Below, piece after piece: positions 19,229-28,259 of a stretch of 64,000 nucleotides of DNA (positions are counted from its first letter, which is position 1; each line of letters starts with the position of its first letter). Source of the DNA: an uncultured Pelagimonas sp. (GTDB lineage: Bacteria > Pseudomonadota > Alphaproteobacteria > Rhodobacterales > Rhodobacteraceae). The notes under the pieces are model-generated. The model ran no database searches. It saw only the letters and a program-made list of their open reading frames with translations, and was not told where the DNA came from. The stretch lies in the NCBI GenBank assembly GCA_947497905.1, contig CANMIH010000011.1:101280-165279 (forward strand). Direction: 5' to 3'. The translations under genes and the position numbers were made by a program.

Positions 19229-19341
19229 ATCAAAATTACCCCTTGATTTTGTGATAGCAGATAATCATATTGCTCGTGTGAAGGCAAGGGCGGCAACCCT
19301 CACCTCCACACTAACCACAACGATCTTTAGAGGAGATCACT

Positions 19342-19815
19342 ATGGCTGACAAAGCTCTTAGCATGCTGCGTAATGCGGCAGAAACCCCCTGTGACTATTT
19401 GACGACGGCGAAAGCTGCCTTGGGTCTGTTCGAAACAGCCTTGAATGCGGAAAAATTCACCGAGGCGCTTGGGATGTTTGATCCTGACATGTCCAGTGAC
19501 ACCGATGAGATTTCGCCTCTTTGGGCTGAGGCGGTGACCGCGCTCAATGCCGCGTCGGCGTCAATTGCACCTGAGGGCAAAGATGAACAGCGGTTGCAGG
19601 TTGTTCTGTCGCGCATTGCCTCGGCTGTGAAAGATCTGGACAGCGTTGAGAGTGATCCGACGCTTTGGTTGCAGGTGCATTTCATGGAAAAGAGCATCCG
19701 CAAGGTGGCGCCCACGGCGGCGATTGCTCTGCTTGATGAGGCGATGTCTTTGCTGGCGCAGTATCTTGATATGATGCGGGTCATTGATCTCGAAGACTTC
19801 GAAGATCAGTTCTGA
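19342..19815 (+). CDS. Uncharacterised helical protein of mobilisation region
   Basis: The protein has 157 residues, is acidic and helical, and has no recognised domain. It starts with ATG behind GAGGAG at good spacing. Codon use looks authentic, the ORF is clean, and a second unknown gene follows 68 bases downstream on the same strand, then the relaxase. An accessory function in plasmid transfer or maintenance is guesswork from location. Confidence 0.65.
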   Translation: MADKALSMLRNAAETPCDYLTTAKAALGLFETALNAEKFTEALGMFDPDMSSDTDEISPLWAEAVTALNAASASIAPEGKDEQRLQVVLSRIASAVKDLDSVESDPTLWLQVHFMEKSIRKVAPTAAIALLDEAMSLLAQYLDMMRVIDLEDFEDQF

Positions 19816-19883
19816 TCCCTCCTCCAAATTCTTTTGTGCGGGCGACTGACGCCCGCTGACCTTCCTTTTGAAAATGGAGGACG

Positions 19884-20453
19884 ATGATGTCTGTCCAACC
19901 CCGCCGCACCACCGCCAGTGCGTTTCCTTGTGATATTTCTGATCCCGATTTTGAACCGGACCATTCCGCAGTACATCTGAGATGCCAGTTTGCTGAAAGC
20001 CTGCAGGCTTTAGATCGAGCAATTGCGGCCGAACAGGACCTTGAACTTGCCATTGGCGACGGGGAGACCAGCCTGTTCGACCCAGCACTGGCCAACTGGT
20101 TGAAATCCGCAGAGACAGGTTGGGACTGTGTCACGGATCGCCTCAGCGTGTTGCGCGAAGTAGCGGATATCCTCCCCGATAGCCTGCTTTCGAAGATGTC
20201 ATTTTGTTTATCAGACGCGATGAGTTCGACAGATCTGCATGAGTTTGATCACCAAATTCTGTTTGGTAGACAGCTTGTTGCTCAGGCCCTGCAGGGTGCC
20301 GCGATTTCAGTTGCCGCGCGTGACACGGCCCAGCTCTTGAGCTTTGCGTTGAAACGCCTAGAGGTCATAGCGAACCGGCCTTTCATGTTCTCAGACGAAA
20401 ACCGAGCAGAAGACATGCCGCAACAAGATCCACCGGGCATGACCCCTTATTGA
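19884..20453 (+). CDS. Uncharacterised protein of mobilisation region
   Basis: The protein has 189 residues, mostly helical and acidic, with no signal peptide or known motif. It starts at tandem ATG codons following GGAGGA; either is possible. A perfect 9-bp stem-loop lies just after the stop, consistent with a transcription boundary. It resembles its upstream neighbour in size and charge but I see no clear sequence similarity. Confidence 0.62.
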   Translation: MMSVQPRRTTASAFPCDISDPDFEPDHSAVHLRCQFAESLQALDRAIAAEQDLELAIGDGETSLFDPALANWLKSAETGWDCVTDRLSVLREVADILPDSLLSKMSFCLSDAMSSTDLHEFDHQILFGRQLVAQALQGAAISVAARDTAQLLSFALKRLEVIANRPFMFSDENRAEDMPQQDPPGMTPY

Positions 20454-20470
20454 GCTCACCCACACCAATT

Positions 20471-20493
20471 GCAGTCCGGTTGCTCCGGACTGC
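20471..20493 (+). terminator. Stem-loop after the 189-aa gene
   Basis: GCAGTCCGG-TTGCT-CCGGACTGC is a perfect 9-bp stem with a 5-base loop, 18 bases after the stop codon. The downstream sequence (ACACTTACTC) is only weakly U-rich. It may end or stabilise the upstream transcript. Confidence 0.5.
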
Positions 20494-20527
20494 ACACTTA
20501 CTCAGGAACTAAGAGCTCACCCGGGGC

Positions 20528-20641
20528 ATGTTGGAAGAGATGATGGAGCGACCAGAAGACAAGTCCCCTTCTGGTCTCATCGAGCGACGGACGCAATGGC
20601 CCCTGGATGACGATCTAAAAGTATTGGAAAAACTAAAATAA
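20528..20641 (+). CDS. Possible 37-aa small protein
   Basis: A 37-codon frame, MLEEMMERPEDKS to VLEKLK, is highly charged and predicted helical. It lies between two mobilisation-region genes in the same direction and runs directly from an upstream in-frame stop. The ribosome binding site is weak (CCCGGGGC), so the call is tentative. Confidence 0.3.
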   Translation: MLEEMMERPEDKSPSGLIERRTQWPLDDDLKVLEKLK

Positions 20642-20872
20642 ATCAGTGCGGCAGCAGGCAAGAGGCCCTGGCCTCGCGCAGTTGTTTGACGTGTCAAACG
20701 ACGGAGCGCCTCCCCGGCGTAAGGGGCAGACGAGGTAGCTCTCAAAGCTACCTATAGTCTGTCTCTATAGTTAGTTTCGCGGGCGACAAAGCACTGCCTA
20801 TCCACAGAAATACAGTAGTCCAACTGGCTCAGTCCCGAAATCCGGTTTTGAATTTTCGCAAGCCTCTCGGAG

Positions 20873-20896
20873 CCTTTCTGCAACACCGCAGAAAGG
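20873..20896 (+). promoter_or_regulatory. Hairpin sequestering the relaxase ribosome binding site
   Basis: CCTTTCTGC-AACACC-GCAGAAAGG is a perfect 9-bp stem. Its right arm contains the GAAAGG ribosome binding site of the relaxase gene, whose ATG is 7 bases further on. In RNA it would occlude translation. In DNA, inverted repeats directly before the gene are how MobV-type transfer origins look, and there the relaxase can repress itself. Both readings are inferences. Confidence 0.6.
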
Positions 20897-20903
20897 AACC
20901 ACT

Positions 20904-22271
20904 ATGGCCTACCAGTTCATCCATATCGAGACATATTCAGAAGCCCCCAAACCTGTGAAAGACGTTCCGGGGCATTACAACTCCGCCGCCCAAGTTCTCG
21001 GAGAAGCGCGCCGTGTTCCCAAATATTCGGCCCATGTGGCTGTACCAGGAAAGGTCCACCAGATTGGTGGGTCGTGCTCGGTGGCGCAGCTTGAAGTCAA
21101 ACGTACTGCCCTGCTGAAAGACGCCAAAGAAACTCTGCCCTCCAAAAATGGCACGCCCTATCAGCGCAAACTGCGGCGGGACGCGGCGACGCTCTATACC
21201 GAAATCCATTCTCACCCCATGACCACCAGAGAGTTGCGGAGTGATCGGAAGAAACATGGGCGAGCGATCAAGAAATGGGCCCAACATGCGCTGGATGATT
21301 TTCAGGCGCGCATGCCCAAGGACATTGATTGGGTGGCGGTGATGCATCTGGACGAAAGCCATGTGCATTTCCACATCCTTGCGATCAACACCAACGACCC
21401 CAAGCTGGACGCCAACAAGCTGCACGCTGGCAAAGCCGCTGCGGCCAAAAAGCGTGAGGAGCTGAAAGAGCCATCGGCGGTCCCTGCCCTACCGAAGCCG
21501 GAGTTGAAGAAACGCCCCAAGAAACCAAAACAGCCCCGCCCCTCAAAGAACCGGGAAACCAAACGCAAGAATGCGATTAAACGCGAAGCGCAACTGGCGG
21601 CATGGGATGCCGCCTGCGCCGAAGTCGCTGCGCACAACCGGCGGCTGCTGGATGAATGGAAGACCGAGAATGAAAAACATCTGGTGCGCGCCCGGGAAAG
21701 CCGTGGCCTGATCCCTGAGAAACAGGCTTATTCTGACGCTATGACAGGCCTTCAAAATCAATACTATGAAAAGGTCGGCAAACCCTGTGGTCTCCTGCGC
21801 AAGGGCCCCCGCTCAGAACGGCTGTCCACGGTGCAGTACCACCGACGTATACAAATTGAGAAAAAGATATCTGAGGATTTGGAGAAGACCAAAACTGAGC
21901 AGTTTGAGTTGGCATCTCAACAAAGACAGGTTGGAGAGAATGCAGAACGTGCCCTGAAGATCATCGCCAAAAATGAAATGAAGGCCGATCAATTGGCTTC
22001 AGAAAAGGCGGAGTTCGATGAAGGTATCGCGGCGCTGACAGAGCTGGTCGATCAAATCGACGAAGGCCGCGCCAAGATCACCGAAGATCAAATCCAAATG
22101 GTCAACCCACCAAGCTTCCTCCAACGCCTGCTCTCTCCTGCGCAGCCGAAAACCAAGACCACAAACCTGTTCCGAAAATTCATCAAAGTGCTCAAATCCG
22201 CGGTGCAGACCCGACAAACAGCAGTTGAACCTGAGACCTTGCCCGAGGATCCGCATGAACCTGGATTTTGA
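20904..22271 (+). CDS. MobV-like relaxase (Mob/Pre type)
   Basis: The protein has 455 residues. The N-terminal 180 residues hold the relaxase domain, with the motif MHLDESHVHFHIL (near residues 147-159) corresponding to HxDE...PHxH of MobV/Pre enzymes, which nick the transfer origin and bind metal through the histidines. A Lys/Pro/Arg-rich linker (about 190-235) and a long coiled coil (about 300-400) follow. The hairpin immediately upstream may be its origin or operator. Relaxases of this class mobilise plasmids that rely on another element's transfer apparatus. No type IV secretion genes are in the window. Confidence 0.8.
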   Translation: MAYQFIHIETYSEAPKPVKDVPGHYNSAAQVLGEARRVPKYSAHVAVPGKVHQIGGSCSVAQLEVKRTALLKDAKETLPSKNGTPYQRKLRRDAATLYTEIHSHPMTTRELRSDRKKHGRAIKKWAQHALDDFQARMPKDIDWVAVMHLDESHVHFHILAINTNDPKLDANKLHAGKAAAAKKREELKEPSAVPALPKPELKKRPKKPKQPRPSKNRETKRKNAIKREAQLAAWDAACAEVAAHNRRLLDEWKTENEKHLVRARESRGLIPEKQAYSDAMTGLQNQYYEKVGKPCGLLRKGPRSERLSTVQYHRRIQIEKKISEDLEKTKTEQFELASQQRQVGENAERALKIIAKNEMKADQLASEKAEFDEGIAALTELVDQIDEGRAKITEDQIQMVNPPSFLQRLLSPAQPKTKTTNLFRKFIKVLKSAVQTRQTAVEPETLPEDPHEPGF

Positions 22272-22557
22272 ACCCGCTGCCCCTCCTCAACGGATTCGTA
22301 TTGATGGTATGCATCAAATGACGAAACCGACCCGAAGTGGCCGGTGCCAAGGCTAATTGTGACATCGACCTTAAAGGGAGTTGTGGTGCACCAAACCTGG
22401 ATCAAAGGTGCAACCTTTTCCGTTCTGCTTGACCTTGATGAGACCCAACTTCATGAACTTTATCTTGAACCTACAGTTGCTCGAAGTTTTATAAGGCGCC
22501 GAAGGCTCCTTCTGCCATGGCCGGAGATGCCTCACAATTTTCTCTGGAGCACGATCT

Positions 22558-23220
22558 ATGCTAACCCGACGCCATTTCATTTCCACATCAACTGCGATGT
22601 TTTCGCTGCCGCTCGCAGGTCCCGCTTTGGCAAAAAGCTGGCCAACAAATAGCCAGAAGGCTTCGTGGGATTCTCAGGTAACACCCAACAACTATGACCC
22701 CGCGACGTCCAACCCCTGGGGCCTGCACGCTCGCTTCCTGCCTCAACGTGTTGCTGCGAAAGACGGTCTTGTGCCTGGTGATATCCACGTCGATGCAGTC
22801 GCTCGGTATCTTTATCACATTGAAGAAGGTGGCACTGCGATGCGGTATGGCGTGGCCATCGCACGCGGCAATCTCTACGAACCCGGAACCTATACCATTC
22901 GACGAAAGGTGGAGTGGCCACACTGGACTCCTACAGCGTCTATGATCGAACGAGATCCGAAATACGCAAAATTTGCGAATGGAATGGAGCCCGGACCAGC
23001 TAACGCTCTCGGATCACGCGCTCTGTATCTCTATGTTGGCAACAGAGACACTTACCTTCGCATTCACGGCACGCCTCAACCCAAGTCGATTGGTGGTCGA
23101 GCGAGTTCTGGTTGCGTCAGGATGGTCATGGCGCACATCAATGATCTCTATTCTAATGTCGCTATCGGCTCGACGGCATACCTGCATTCAGCCGAGAAGA
23201 GTGTTGTCTCTGAGGGCTAG
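22558..23220 (+). CDS. Exported L,D-transpeptidase
   Basis: The protein has 220 residues with a Tat-like/Sec signal (MLTRRHFISTSTAMFSLPLAG, ending near ALA-KSW). The YkuD-type catalytic domain shows YLRIHGTPQPKSIG and ASSGCVRM, giving the conserved His and the nucleophile Cys. Such enzymes form 3-3 peptidoglycan cross-links or attach proteins to the wall in the periplasm. The gene stands alone between the relaxase and the metal island. It is complete and likely active. Confidence 0.85.
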   Translation: MLTRRHFISTSTAMFSLPLAGPALAKSWPTNSQKASWDSQVTPNNYDPATSNPWGLHARFLPQRVAAKDGLVPGDIHVDAVARYLYHIEEGGTAMRYGVAIARGNLYEPGTYTIRRKVEWPHWTPTASMIERDPKYAKFANGMEPGPANALGSRALYLYVGNRDTYLRIHGTPQPKSIGGRASSGCVRMVMAHINDLYSNVAIGSTAYLHSAEKSVVSEG

Positions 23221-23247
23221 CGCAGGAAATTGATGCATTGAGCTTTT

Positions 23248-23272
23248 TTCCGGCCCCCAATGTGGGCCGGAA
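23248..23272. terminator. Hairpin between converging genes
   Basis: TTCCGGCCC-CCAATGT-GGGCCGGAA is a perfect 9-bp stem between the L,D-transpeptidase and the converging lipoprotein gene, where a bidirectional terminator is expected. The U-run after the stem is short (TTT). Confidence 0.55.
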
Positions 23273-23286
23273 TTTCCAGAAAAGCC

Positions 23287-23565
23287 TTAGTTTTCCTGAG
23301 CGACACAAATAGGGTTTCCACCAGCGGTTCTGAGCGGAAGTAAGGTCTTTTCAACGGGGCCGTTGTGTTCGTACCAATAACATCTGTCTTGCTCACGCAA
23401 CCGAGCTGTAGCCAAATCTTGATCTGGACCAGCCAACTCCACGACAGTTTCTGGCAGCATACTTATGTCTGAAGATCCGTTCTGGCTTGTTGTGGCGCAC
23501 GCCCCAAGCAACAATGCCCCAAATAATGGCGATCCCAGTCTCCAGGCAAATCTTTGTGTTCTCAT
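23287..23565 (-). CDS. Small lipoprotein
   Basis: The protein has 92 residues with a lipoprotein signal and lipobox LLLGAC (Cys near residue 23). The remaining 70 residues carry CYWYEHNGPVEKTLLPL and a second Cys near the C-terminus. It resembles small proteins of unknown function in proteobacterial envelopes. It lies 200 bases downstream of the signal peptidase II gene on the same strand; that peptidase would process it. A metal-related role is suggested only by neighbours. Confidence 0.7.
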   Translation of the reverse strand: MRTQRFAWRLGSPLFGALLLGACATTSQNGSSDISMLPETVVELAGPDQDLATARLREQDRCYWYEHNGPVEKTLLPLRTAGGNPICVAQEN

Positions 23566-23769
23566 TATCCTCTTGTCTCCGTCTTCGCTTATCTCGTTGC
23601 AGTGATTGTGTTTTCAGTATGTAACGTCTCAAAACCACGAAATGAGACGCAAAACGGTTAACATCTTCGCCGTCATTCTGACCGTTGACAGCCCCCACCA
23701 ACCGAAGTTGCCTGGATTTGGTCGATCGGCGACAACGCCAGATCTTACATCGGCGCATTCGAACTACCC

Positions 23770-24255
23770 TCACAGATCGTATCGGTAGCGTTTCTGCGAC
23801 ATCGGCGCCGCCAGTAGCAACCCAACACCACCGACGACGAAAACATCGGCCATATTGAAAGTAGGCCAATGCACGGAGCCAACGTAAAAATCGAGGAAGT
23901 CAGTCACTGCCTGAAATCTCAAGCGGTCCACTACGTTGCCGAGCGCACCACCAATTATCACGCCATAGGCGATCATTTCTATGCCGCACTGGCTTTGAAA
24001 CATCATGTTCGCAAGCCAAGCACAGACTATGAGTGCAAGCAACACAAGGCTCCACGATGACGCACCGCCGAGCAAACCGAAGGTAACGCCATCGTTGCGG
24101 TGAAATGTGAGATTGATTCCGGGGAACAGAGGAACTCCAGCACTCAAGATATTTGAGTTTGTAACGACTAAGGCCTTTGTGACTTGATCAATCGTAAAAG
24201 CTATCGAGATAGCCAACATTCCGATCACAGGAGTTTTTGTGGCGCGCAACTTCAT
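23770..24255 (-). CDS. lspA: Lipoprotein signal peptidase (signal peptidase II)
   Basis: The protein has 161 residues with four predicted transmembrane helices. Family signatures are ITFDQ-like AFTIDQVTKAL near the N-terminus, GGALGNVVDRL with the first catalytic Asp, and FNMADVFVVGG with the second. It is a membrane aspartyl protease that cleaves prolipoproteins. The start abuts the ZIP transporter stop with no gap. A second copy of lspA in metal-resistance clusters is known (PbrC in lead resistance), so this is probably an accessory rather than housekeeping copy. Confidence 0.9.
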   Translation of the reverse strand: MKLRATKTPVIGMLAISIAFTIDQVTKALVVTNSNILSAGVPLFPGINLTFHRNDGVTFGLLGGASSWSLVLLALIVCAWLANMMFQSQCGIEMIAYGVIIGGALGNVVDRLRFQAVTDFLDFYVGSVHWPTFNMADVFVVGGVGLLLAAPMSQKRYRYDL

Positions 24256-25038
24256 TTACCCAAGCCAAACGTCGAGGAATAACATCAGGACAAGTCCCAC
24301 TGAAAGTCCAAGAGTCGCCTTGTTCTGATGACCGCTGCGATGAGTTTCCGGGATAATTTCATGACTAATGACATACAGCATTGCTCCAGCAGCAAAAGCT
24401 AATCCCCAGGGTAGTAGCGGCTCTGATAGCGTGATGATTCCGGATCCGATGAGTCCGCCTATTGGTTCCACCATGCCAGTAAGCGCAGCGATGCCCCATG
24501 CACGCAGCTTTGAATATCCCTCTCCAAGCAGCGAAACTGCGACAGCCAGACCTTCAGGTGCGTTCTGGAGGCCGATACCTATCGCTAGAGGCAATCCGCC
24601 TTCCATACCACCAGACCCGAACCCGACACCAACAGCGAGGCCTTCGGGAAAGTTGTGAATTGTGATTGCGATGATAAATAGCCAGACCCGTCGAAGAGAC
24701 GAAGCTTCAGGCCCTTCACGCCCAGAACTGAAGTGCTCATGCGGCAGTTTCTCGTTCATAAGGGCGACCACGCCCATACCAAGTAGGATTGCTAAGCAAA
24801 CGATTGCCGCCGGGGCAGCCTCGTTTTCAAACCGTGGATCGGCCGCGTCCAATGCTGGGATTATGAGTGAAAAGAAGGAAGCAGCGAGCATCACACCTGC
24901 TGCAAACCCAAGCGACATGTCTCGAATTGCTCGCGACGGAATACGAGCAACGAGAACCGGGGCTGCCCCGACGGCGGTCAAGGAGCCTGCCGCTAGACTT
25001 CCAAGCAACCCAAGCGTTATGGGCGAAATCCCCTCCAT
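24256..25038 (-). CDS. ZIP-family metal transporter
   Basis: The protein has 260 residues and about eight transmembrane helices. Helix IV-type motif HNFPEGLAVGVGF and helix V-type motif QNAPEGLAVAVSL supply the metal-binding site of ZIP transporters, with a His/Glu-containing loop (LPHEHFSSGRE) between. ZIP proteins move Zn(II) and related divalent metals into the cytoplasm. Directly followed by lspA. Its presence with a CDF exporter controlled by the same type of promoter suggests metal homeostasis rather than simple detoxification. Confidence 0.88.
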   Translation of the reverse strand: MEGISPITLGLLGSLAAGSLTAVGAAPVLVARIPSRAIRDMSLGFAAGVMLAASFFSLIIPALDAADPRFENEAAPAAIVCLAILLGMGVVALMNEKLPHEHFSSGREGPEASSLRRVWLFIIAITIHNFPEGLAVGVGFGSGGMEGGLPLAIGIGLQNAPEGLAVAVSLLGEGYSKLRAWGIAALTGMVEPIGGLIGSGIITLSEPLLPWGLAFAAGAMLYVISHEIIPETHRSGHQNKATLGLSVGLVLMLFLDVWLG

Positions 25039-25124
25039 GATTAGTTCTCCGGGTAGCTTGAATAGGCCATGGCTGGACCACCTTCATGGAATATGTTCAG
25101 TGCATGGAGCAATTGTTTCATCGA

Positions 25125-26498
25125 TCAGAGTCTTTCGGATGCAATTGGTGTGAGTTTATAGCCGAGATTTTCTGAGAGACGCGCTCGGGCTTCGGCTAGT
25201 CGCGACAGTGCCGCGCTGTCATCTGCTGCACGCCCGTCAGTTTCTGCGAGGCGTTCGTCAGAAAGCGGGTCTGTTGGGCGGCCATCTACGCGAACTTCAT
25301 AGTGCAAATTTGGCCCGGTAGCAGTGCCAGTAGCACCAACACGCCCGATTACATCGCCGGCAGCTACTCTCTGCCCCTGCTGGATATTTTTCGGCACAGC
25401 GCTGAGATGCGCATAACGGGTCATGGTGTCTGAGCCGTGGGCGATTTCGACAACCCGGCCATAGCCCCCTCTCCAACCAAGGAAGCTGACACGCCCAGGC
25501 GCCGTGGCCCGAACCGGTGTCCCGCGTGGTGCAGCGAAATCGACGCCAGTGTGCATGCGAACATTGCCATAGACTGGATGTTTGCGGCGGCCGAACACTG
25601 AGCTTAGACGCGCACCCTCAACCGGCTGTGCAAAAACTCGCAGAATCGTGCCATCGATAAAAATAGTCGCCTGTCCGCTCCCGTTCTCCGGCCAGACGAT
25701 CTCATAATGCGTGCCTCCTATCTCCAGCGAAGCGAAGGTCAATTTTGGCGAGCCAATTCTGTCCTCACCGATGCGCGCCTCGCGCCAAAGAAGCTTTAAG
25801 ATCTCACCGCCAGTCAACTCACGGCGGAAATCAATTGTTCCACCAAGCATCTGCGCCAGGTCGACAGCAAAACGGGCGGGTATATCGGCTTCTTCAAGCG
25901 CTGCGAAGATCGAGCTTTCGATAACCGTTTTACCCGCGAATGTCATGATATCAGGGTCCGGAGTCACGACCTGCGTGGCCAATTCTTCGCCGAAAATCGC
26001 CTCGATCCGCACACCGTTCTCAACAGAAAGCGCGATGCTGCGCAAGCTGCCGTCCGTCGTAAAGACAACGGTGACCGAATGCCCTGGCCTAAGTCGCCTT
26101 AAATCATATTCAGTTTCAAGGGCCAGAGCGACTTCCGCGCGCTCGGTTGTAGATAGACCCGCCTCTTCGAGAACGCTGTCGAGCGTTTCGCCGCTTTCGA
26201 TCTCGCGTGCCCAGATCGGAGAGAGAGGCTCAGCCGTTGGTAGTACATCATCTAAGACAGAAACTTGCATCTGAGGCATAGGTTCGCGTGGCAAGGTGGA
26301 CACGGCAGTTGGCCGCGCAAGCTGAGGTAAATCTGTCTCAATAGATAGGGGAGCCTTGAACTGAGGTGGCGACCATGTGTTAGCAATGGTCAGATCACGT
26401 GGGACCGGCTCCTTCGGCCAGTTGTCGGACAAAACCAAACCGCCACCTGACAGAGCTACAAAAAGTCCAAAACTGGCCGCTACAGATCTGATACTCAT
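25125..26498 (-). CDS. M23-family murein endopeptidase with OapA/LysM-like part
   Basis: The protein has 457 residues with an N-terminal membrane/signal segment (about 8-26). The middle carries LysM/opacity-associated-like stretches (about 95-160). The C-terminal M23 domain has HTGVDFAAPRGTPV and PNLHYEVRVDG, giving the HxxxD and HxH zinc ligands of active lysostaphin-type peptidases. It would cut peptidoglycan cross-bridges in the periplasm, like MepM. The start overlaps the Sco stop (ATGA). Wall remodelling genes in a metal cluster are unusual but recur in such islands. Confidence 0.87.
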   Translation of the reverse strand: MSIRSVAASFGLFVALSGGGLVLSDNWPKEPVPRDLTIANTWSPPQFKAPLSIETDLPQLARPTAVSTLPREPMPQMQVSVLDDVLPTAEPLSPIWAREIESGETLDSVLEEAGLSTTERAEVALALETEYDLRRLRPGHSVTVVFTTDGSLRSIALSVENGVRIEAIFGEELATQVVTPDPDIMTFAGKTVIESSIFAALEEADIPARFAVDLAQMLGGTIDFRRELTGGEILKLLWREARIGEDRIGSPKLTFASLEIGGTHYEIVWPENGSGQATIFIDGTILRVFAQPVEGARLSSVFGRRKHPVYGNVRMHTGVDFAAPRGTPVRATAPGRVSFLGWRGGYGRVVEIAHGSDTMTRYAHLSAVPKNIQQGQRVAAGDVIGRVGATGTATGPNLHYEVRVDGRPTDPLSDERLAETDGRAADDSAALSRLAEARARLSENLGYKLTPIASERL

Positions 26499-27121
26499 GT
26501 TACCCCCTCCGTTTCTTCAGCGAGTGCGCGGCGAATTTTGGGCACGGCGAACTCCCTCGGTTCGTGATAATCGATTATGGTGGTGAACAGCCCTGCGGCG
26601 TTGAACAAGAAAACGCTGGCGGTGTGATCCATGGTGTAATCGTCGCCTTCTGTTGGCACCCGCTTATAGCGTGCGCGGAAGCCCTGCGCCGCGCGCGCAA
26701 TTTCCTCTTGCGGGCCAGTCCAACCACGGATTGATGGATGGAAGTAACCGACATATTCCGCCATCGCTTCGACGGTATCACGCTCGGGATCGACGGTGAT
26801 AAACACTACATTCATTTCCTCGGCTTCTTCGCCGAGATCATCCAGCCAACCAGAGATGTCTGACAGAGTCGTCGGGCACACATCTGGACAGTAGGTGAAG
26901 CCGAAGAAGACCATCGTCGGTTGGCCGATCAATGTTTTGGGTCCGACGTCCTCGCCCTCGTGATCAGTAAGGCGAAACTCCATTTCAGAAAGGTCAACCG
27001 GTCGCCCCCCTGTCTGTTCGGACTTGCCGGGGCCGTCTACCTGCCACCATCCAACAACAAGTGTCAACGCCATCGTTATGACGCCAGCGAAGGCAAATTT
27101 TAGAAACGTCCGTCTGTTCAT
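26495..27121 (-). CDS. Sco1/SenC-type copper protein
   Basis: The protein has 208 residues, anchored by an N-terminal helix (about 6-26). The thioredoxin fold has FGFTYCPDVCPTTL (CxxxC) and the distal copper-binding His in YTMDHTASVFLF. Sco proteins deliver copper to cytochrome oxidase or act as thiol reductases in the periplasm. One of two Sco genes in this cluster; it follows the PCu(A)C gene, its usual functional partner, with one-base overlap. Confidence 0.92.
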   Translation of the reverse strand: MNRRTFLKFAFAGVITMALTLVVGWWQVDGPGKSEQTGGRPVDLSEMEFRLTDHEGEDVGPKTLIGQPTMVFFGFTYCPDVCPTTLSDISGWLDDLGEEAEEMNVVFITVDPERDTVEAMAEYVGYFHPSIRGWTGPQEEIARAAQGFRARYKRVPTEGDDYTMDHTASVFLFNAAGLFTTIIDYHEPREFAVPKIRRALAEETEGVT

Positions 27122-27582
27122 CAGTTTTCCGGGCCGCGCGCAGCAATACCTAAAACTGGAATCTCGACCACGACTTCACCGCCGTCAGAGAAATCAAGCG
27201 TTAGAAAGAAGCTGCCACCCTCGACCATAGCCCGTTGCAAACGCATAAGCATCACATGCAACCCACCCGGCTCTAAGGCCACAGCGTCGCCGGGTGCAAT
27301 CTCGATCTCACCTGCTGGGGCCATTGAGCTGACACCTTCGGCATTTGTAGATGTCCGGTGAATTTCAGGCATCATCGCCAAATCTGTGCGAAGGCCCGTC
27401 AGTTTCACGACCTCTTCGCCCGTGTTGCGGATTTTCATATAAGCGGCCCCCGGACGACTGACACCAATCGACGCGCGCGCCCATGCGGACTCGACAACAA
27501 CATCCTCCGAACCAGCGACAGCTGTGGTTGCAACAGCCGATGCGATCATCGCCGCGATCAAACTACCAATCGTTTTCTGCAC
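27121..27582 (-). CDS. PCu(A)C-type periplasmic copper chaperone
   Basis: The protein has 153 residues with a cleavable signal (to about residue 23, AVAGSEDV). The copper site follows the H(M)x(10)Mx(n)HxM pattern: PEIHRTS, VSSMAPAG and GGLHVMLM. These chaperones carry Cu(I) for CuA/CuB sites together with Sco. The gene sits between a DsbA-like gene and a Sco gene. Confidence 0.92.
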   Translation of the reverse strand: MQKTIGSLIAAMIASAVATTAVAGSEDVVVESAWARASIGVSRPGAAYMKIRNTGEEVVKLTGLRTDLAMMPEIHRTSTNAEGVSSMAPAGEIEIAPGDAVALEPGGLHVMLMRLQRAMVEGGSFFLTLDFSDGGEVVVEIPVLGIAARGPEN

Positions 27583-27599
27583 GTTGAATTTCCTTTTCT

Positions 27600-28259
27600 T
27601 CAGTTCGTCGCCATCGCAACTTCTGCGGATACCAACCGTCGTAGCTCAGCTTCGCCGAAAGGATTAAGAGGCTTTCCGTTGACGAAGAAAGTCGGTGTTT
27701 GGCGCACTCCAACGGTCTCAACATCAGCACGATCTTGGTTGAGAACCCCGGTTGTCTGCGGTGCAAGTAGTTGGGTCTGCGCAATTTCTGGGTCCAGTCC
27801 TGCAGATGTCGCAATCTTCATCAGCAACTCTGGCCGCATACCGCTATGGGCAGCCCACTGTGGTTGATCCCGCAGGACAGCTTCCAGAACAGGTTCGAAG
27901 ACACCTTGCAAGCGCGCAGCTTCAAGAATGCGGATGGCAAGTTCAGAGCCCTCACCGTGAAATGGGGTGTAGCGGATGACAACCCGCACAGCGCTGCCAT
28001 GCTCAGCCATGATATCTTTCACAATAGGATAGAACGCCCGGCAGGCTTCACAAGCCGGATCGAAGAACTCCACAATGGTTACAGGCGCGTCGTCGGGGCC
28101 AAGGATGGGAGAATAGGGCTGAATCAGCGCATTGGCTTGGGCTGGAGCGATAGTTTCTGTCTCCGACGCCGGCTTGGGTCGGTTCGCATACCAGGATGCA
28201 CCTCCAAATCCGGCGACACCAAGAGTTGCTACAGATAAGATTAGACCACGACGGTTCAT
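27600..28259 (-). CDS. DsbA-family thiol:disulfide oxidoreductase
   Basis: The protein has 219 residues with an N-terminal hydrophobic export or anchor segment. The active site FFDPACEACRAFY gives a CEAC redox pair, and RQTPTFFVNG contains the cis-proline. It belongs to the DsbA/BdbD-like thioredoxin group. The upstream gene encodes DsbB, its likely reoxidant, overlapping by four bases. It may keep Sco or PCu(A)C cysteines in the right redox state. Confidence 0.88.
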   Translation of the reverse strand: MNRRGLILSVATLGVAGFGGASWYANRPKPASETETIAPAQANALIQPYSPILGPDDAPVTIVEFFDPACEACRAFYPIVKDIMAEHGSAVRVVIRYTPFHGEGSELAIRILEAARLQGVFEPVLEAVLRDQPQWAAHSGMRPELLMKIATSAGLDPEIAQTQLLAPQTTGVLNQDRADVETVGVRQTPTFFVNGKPLNPFGEAELRRLVSAEVAMATN

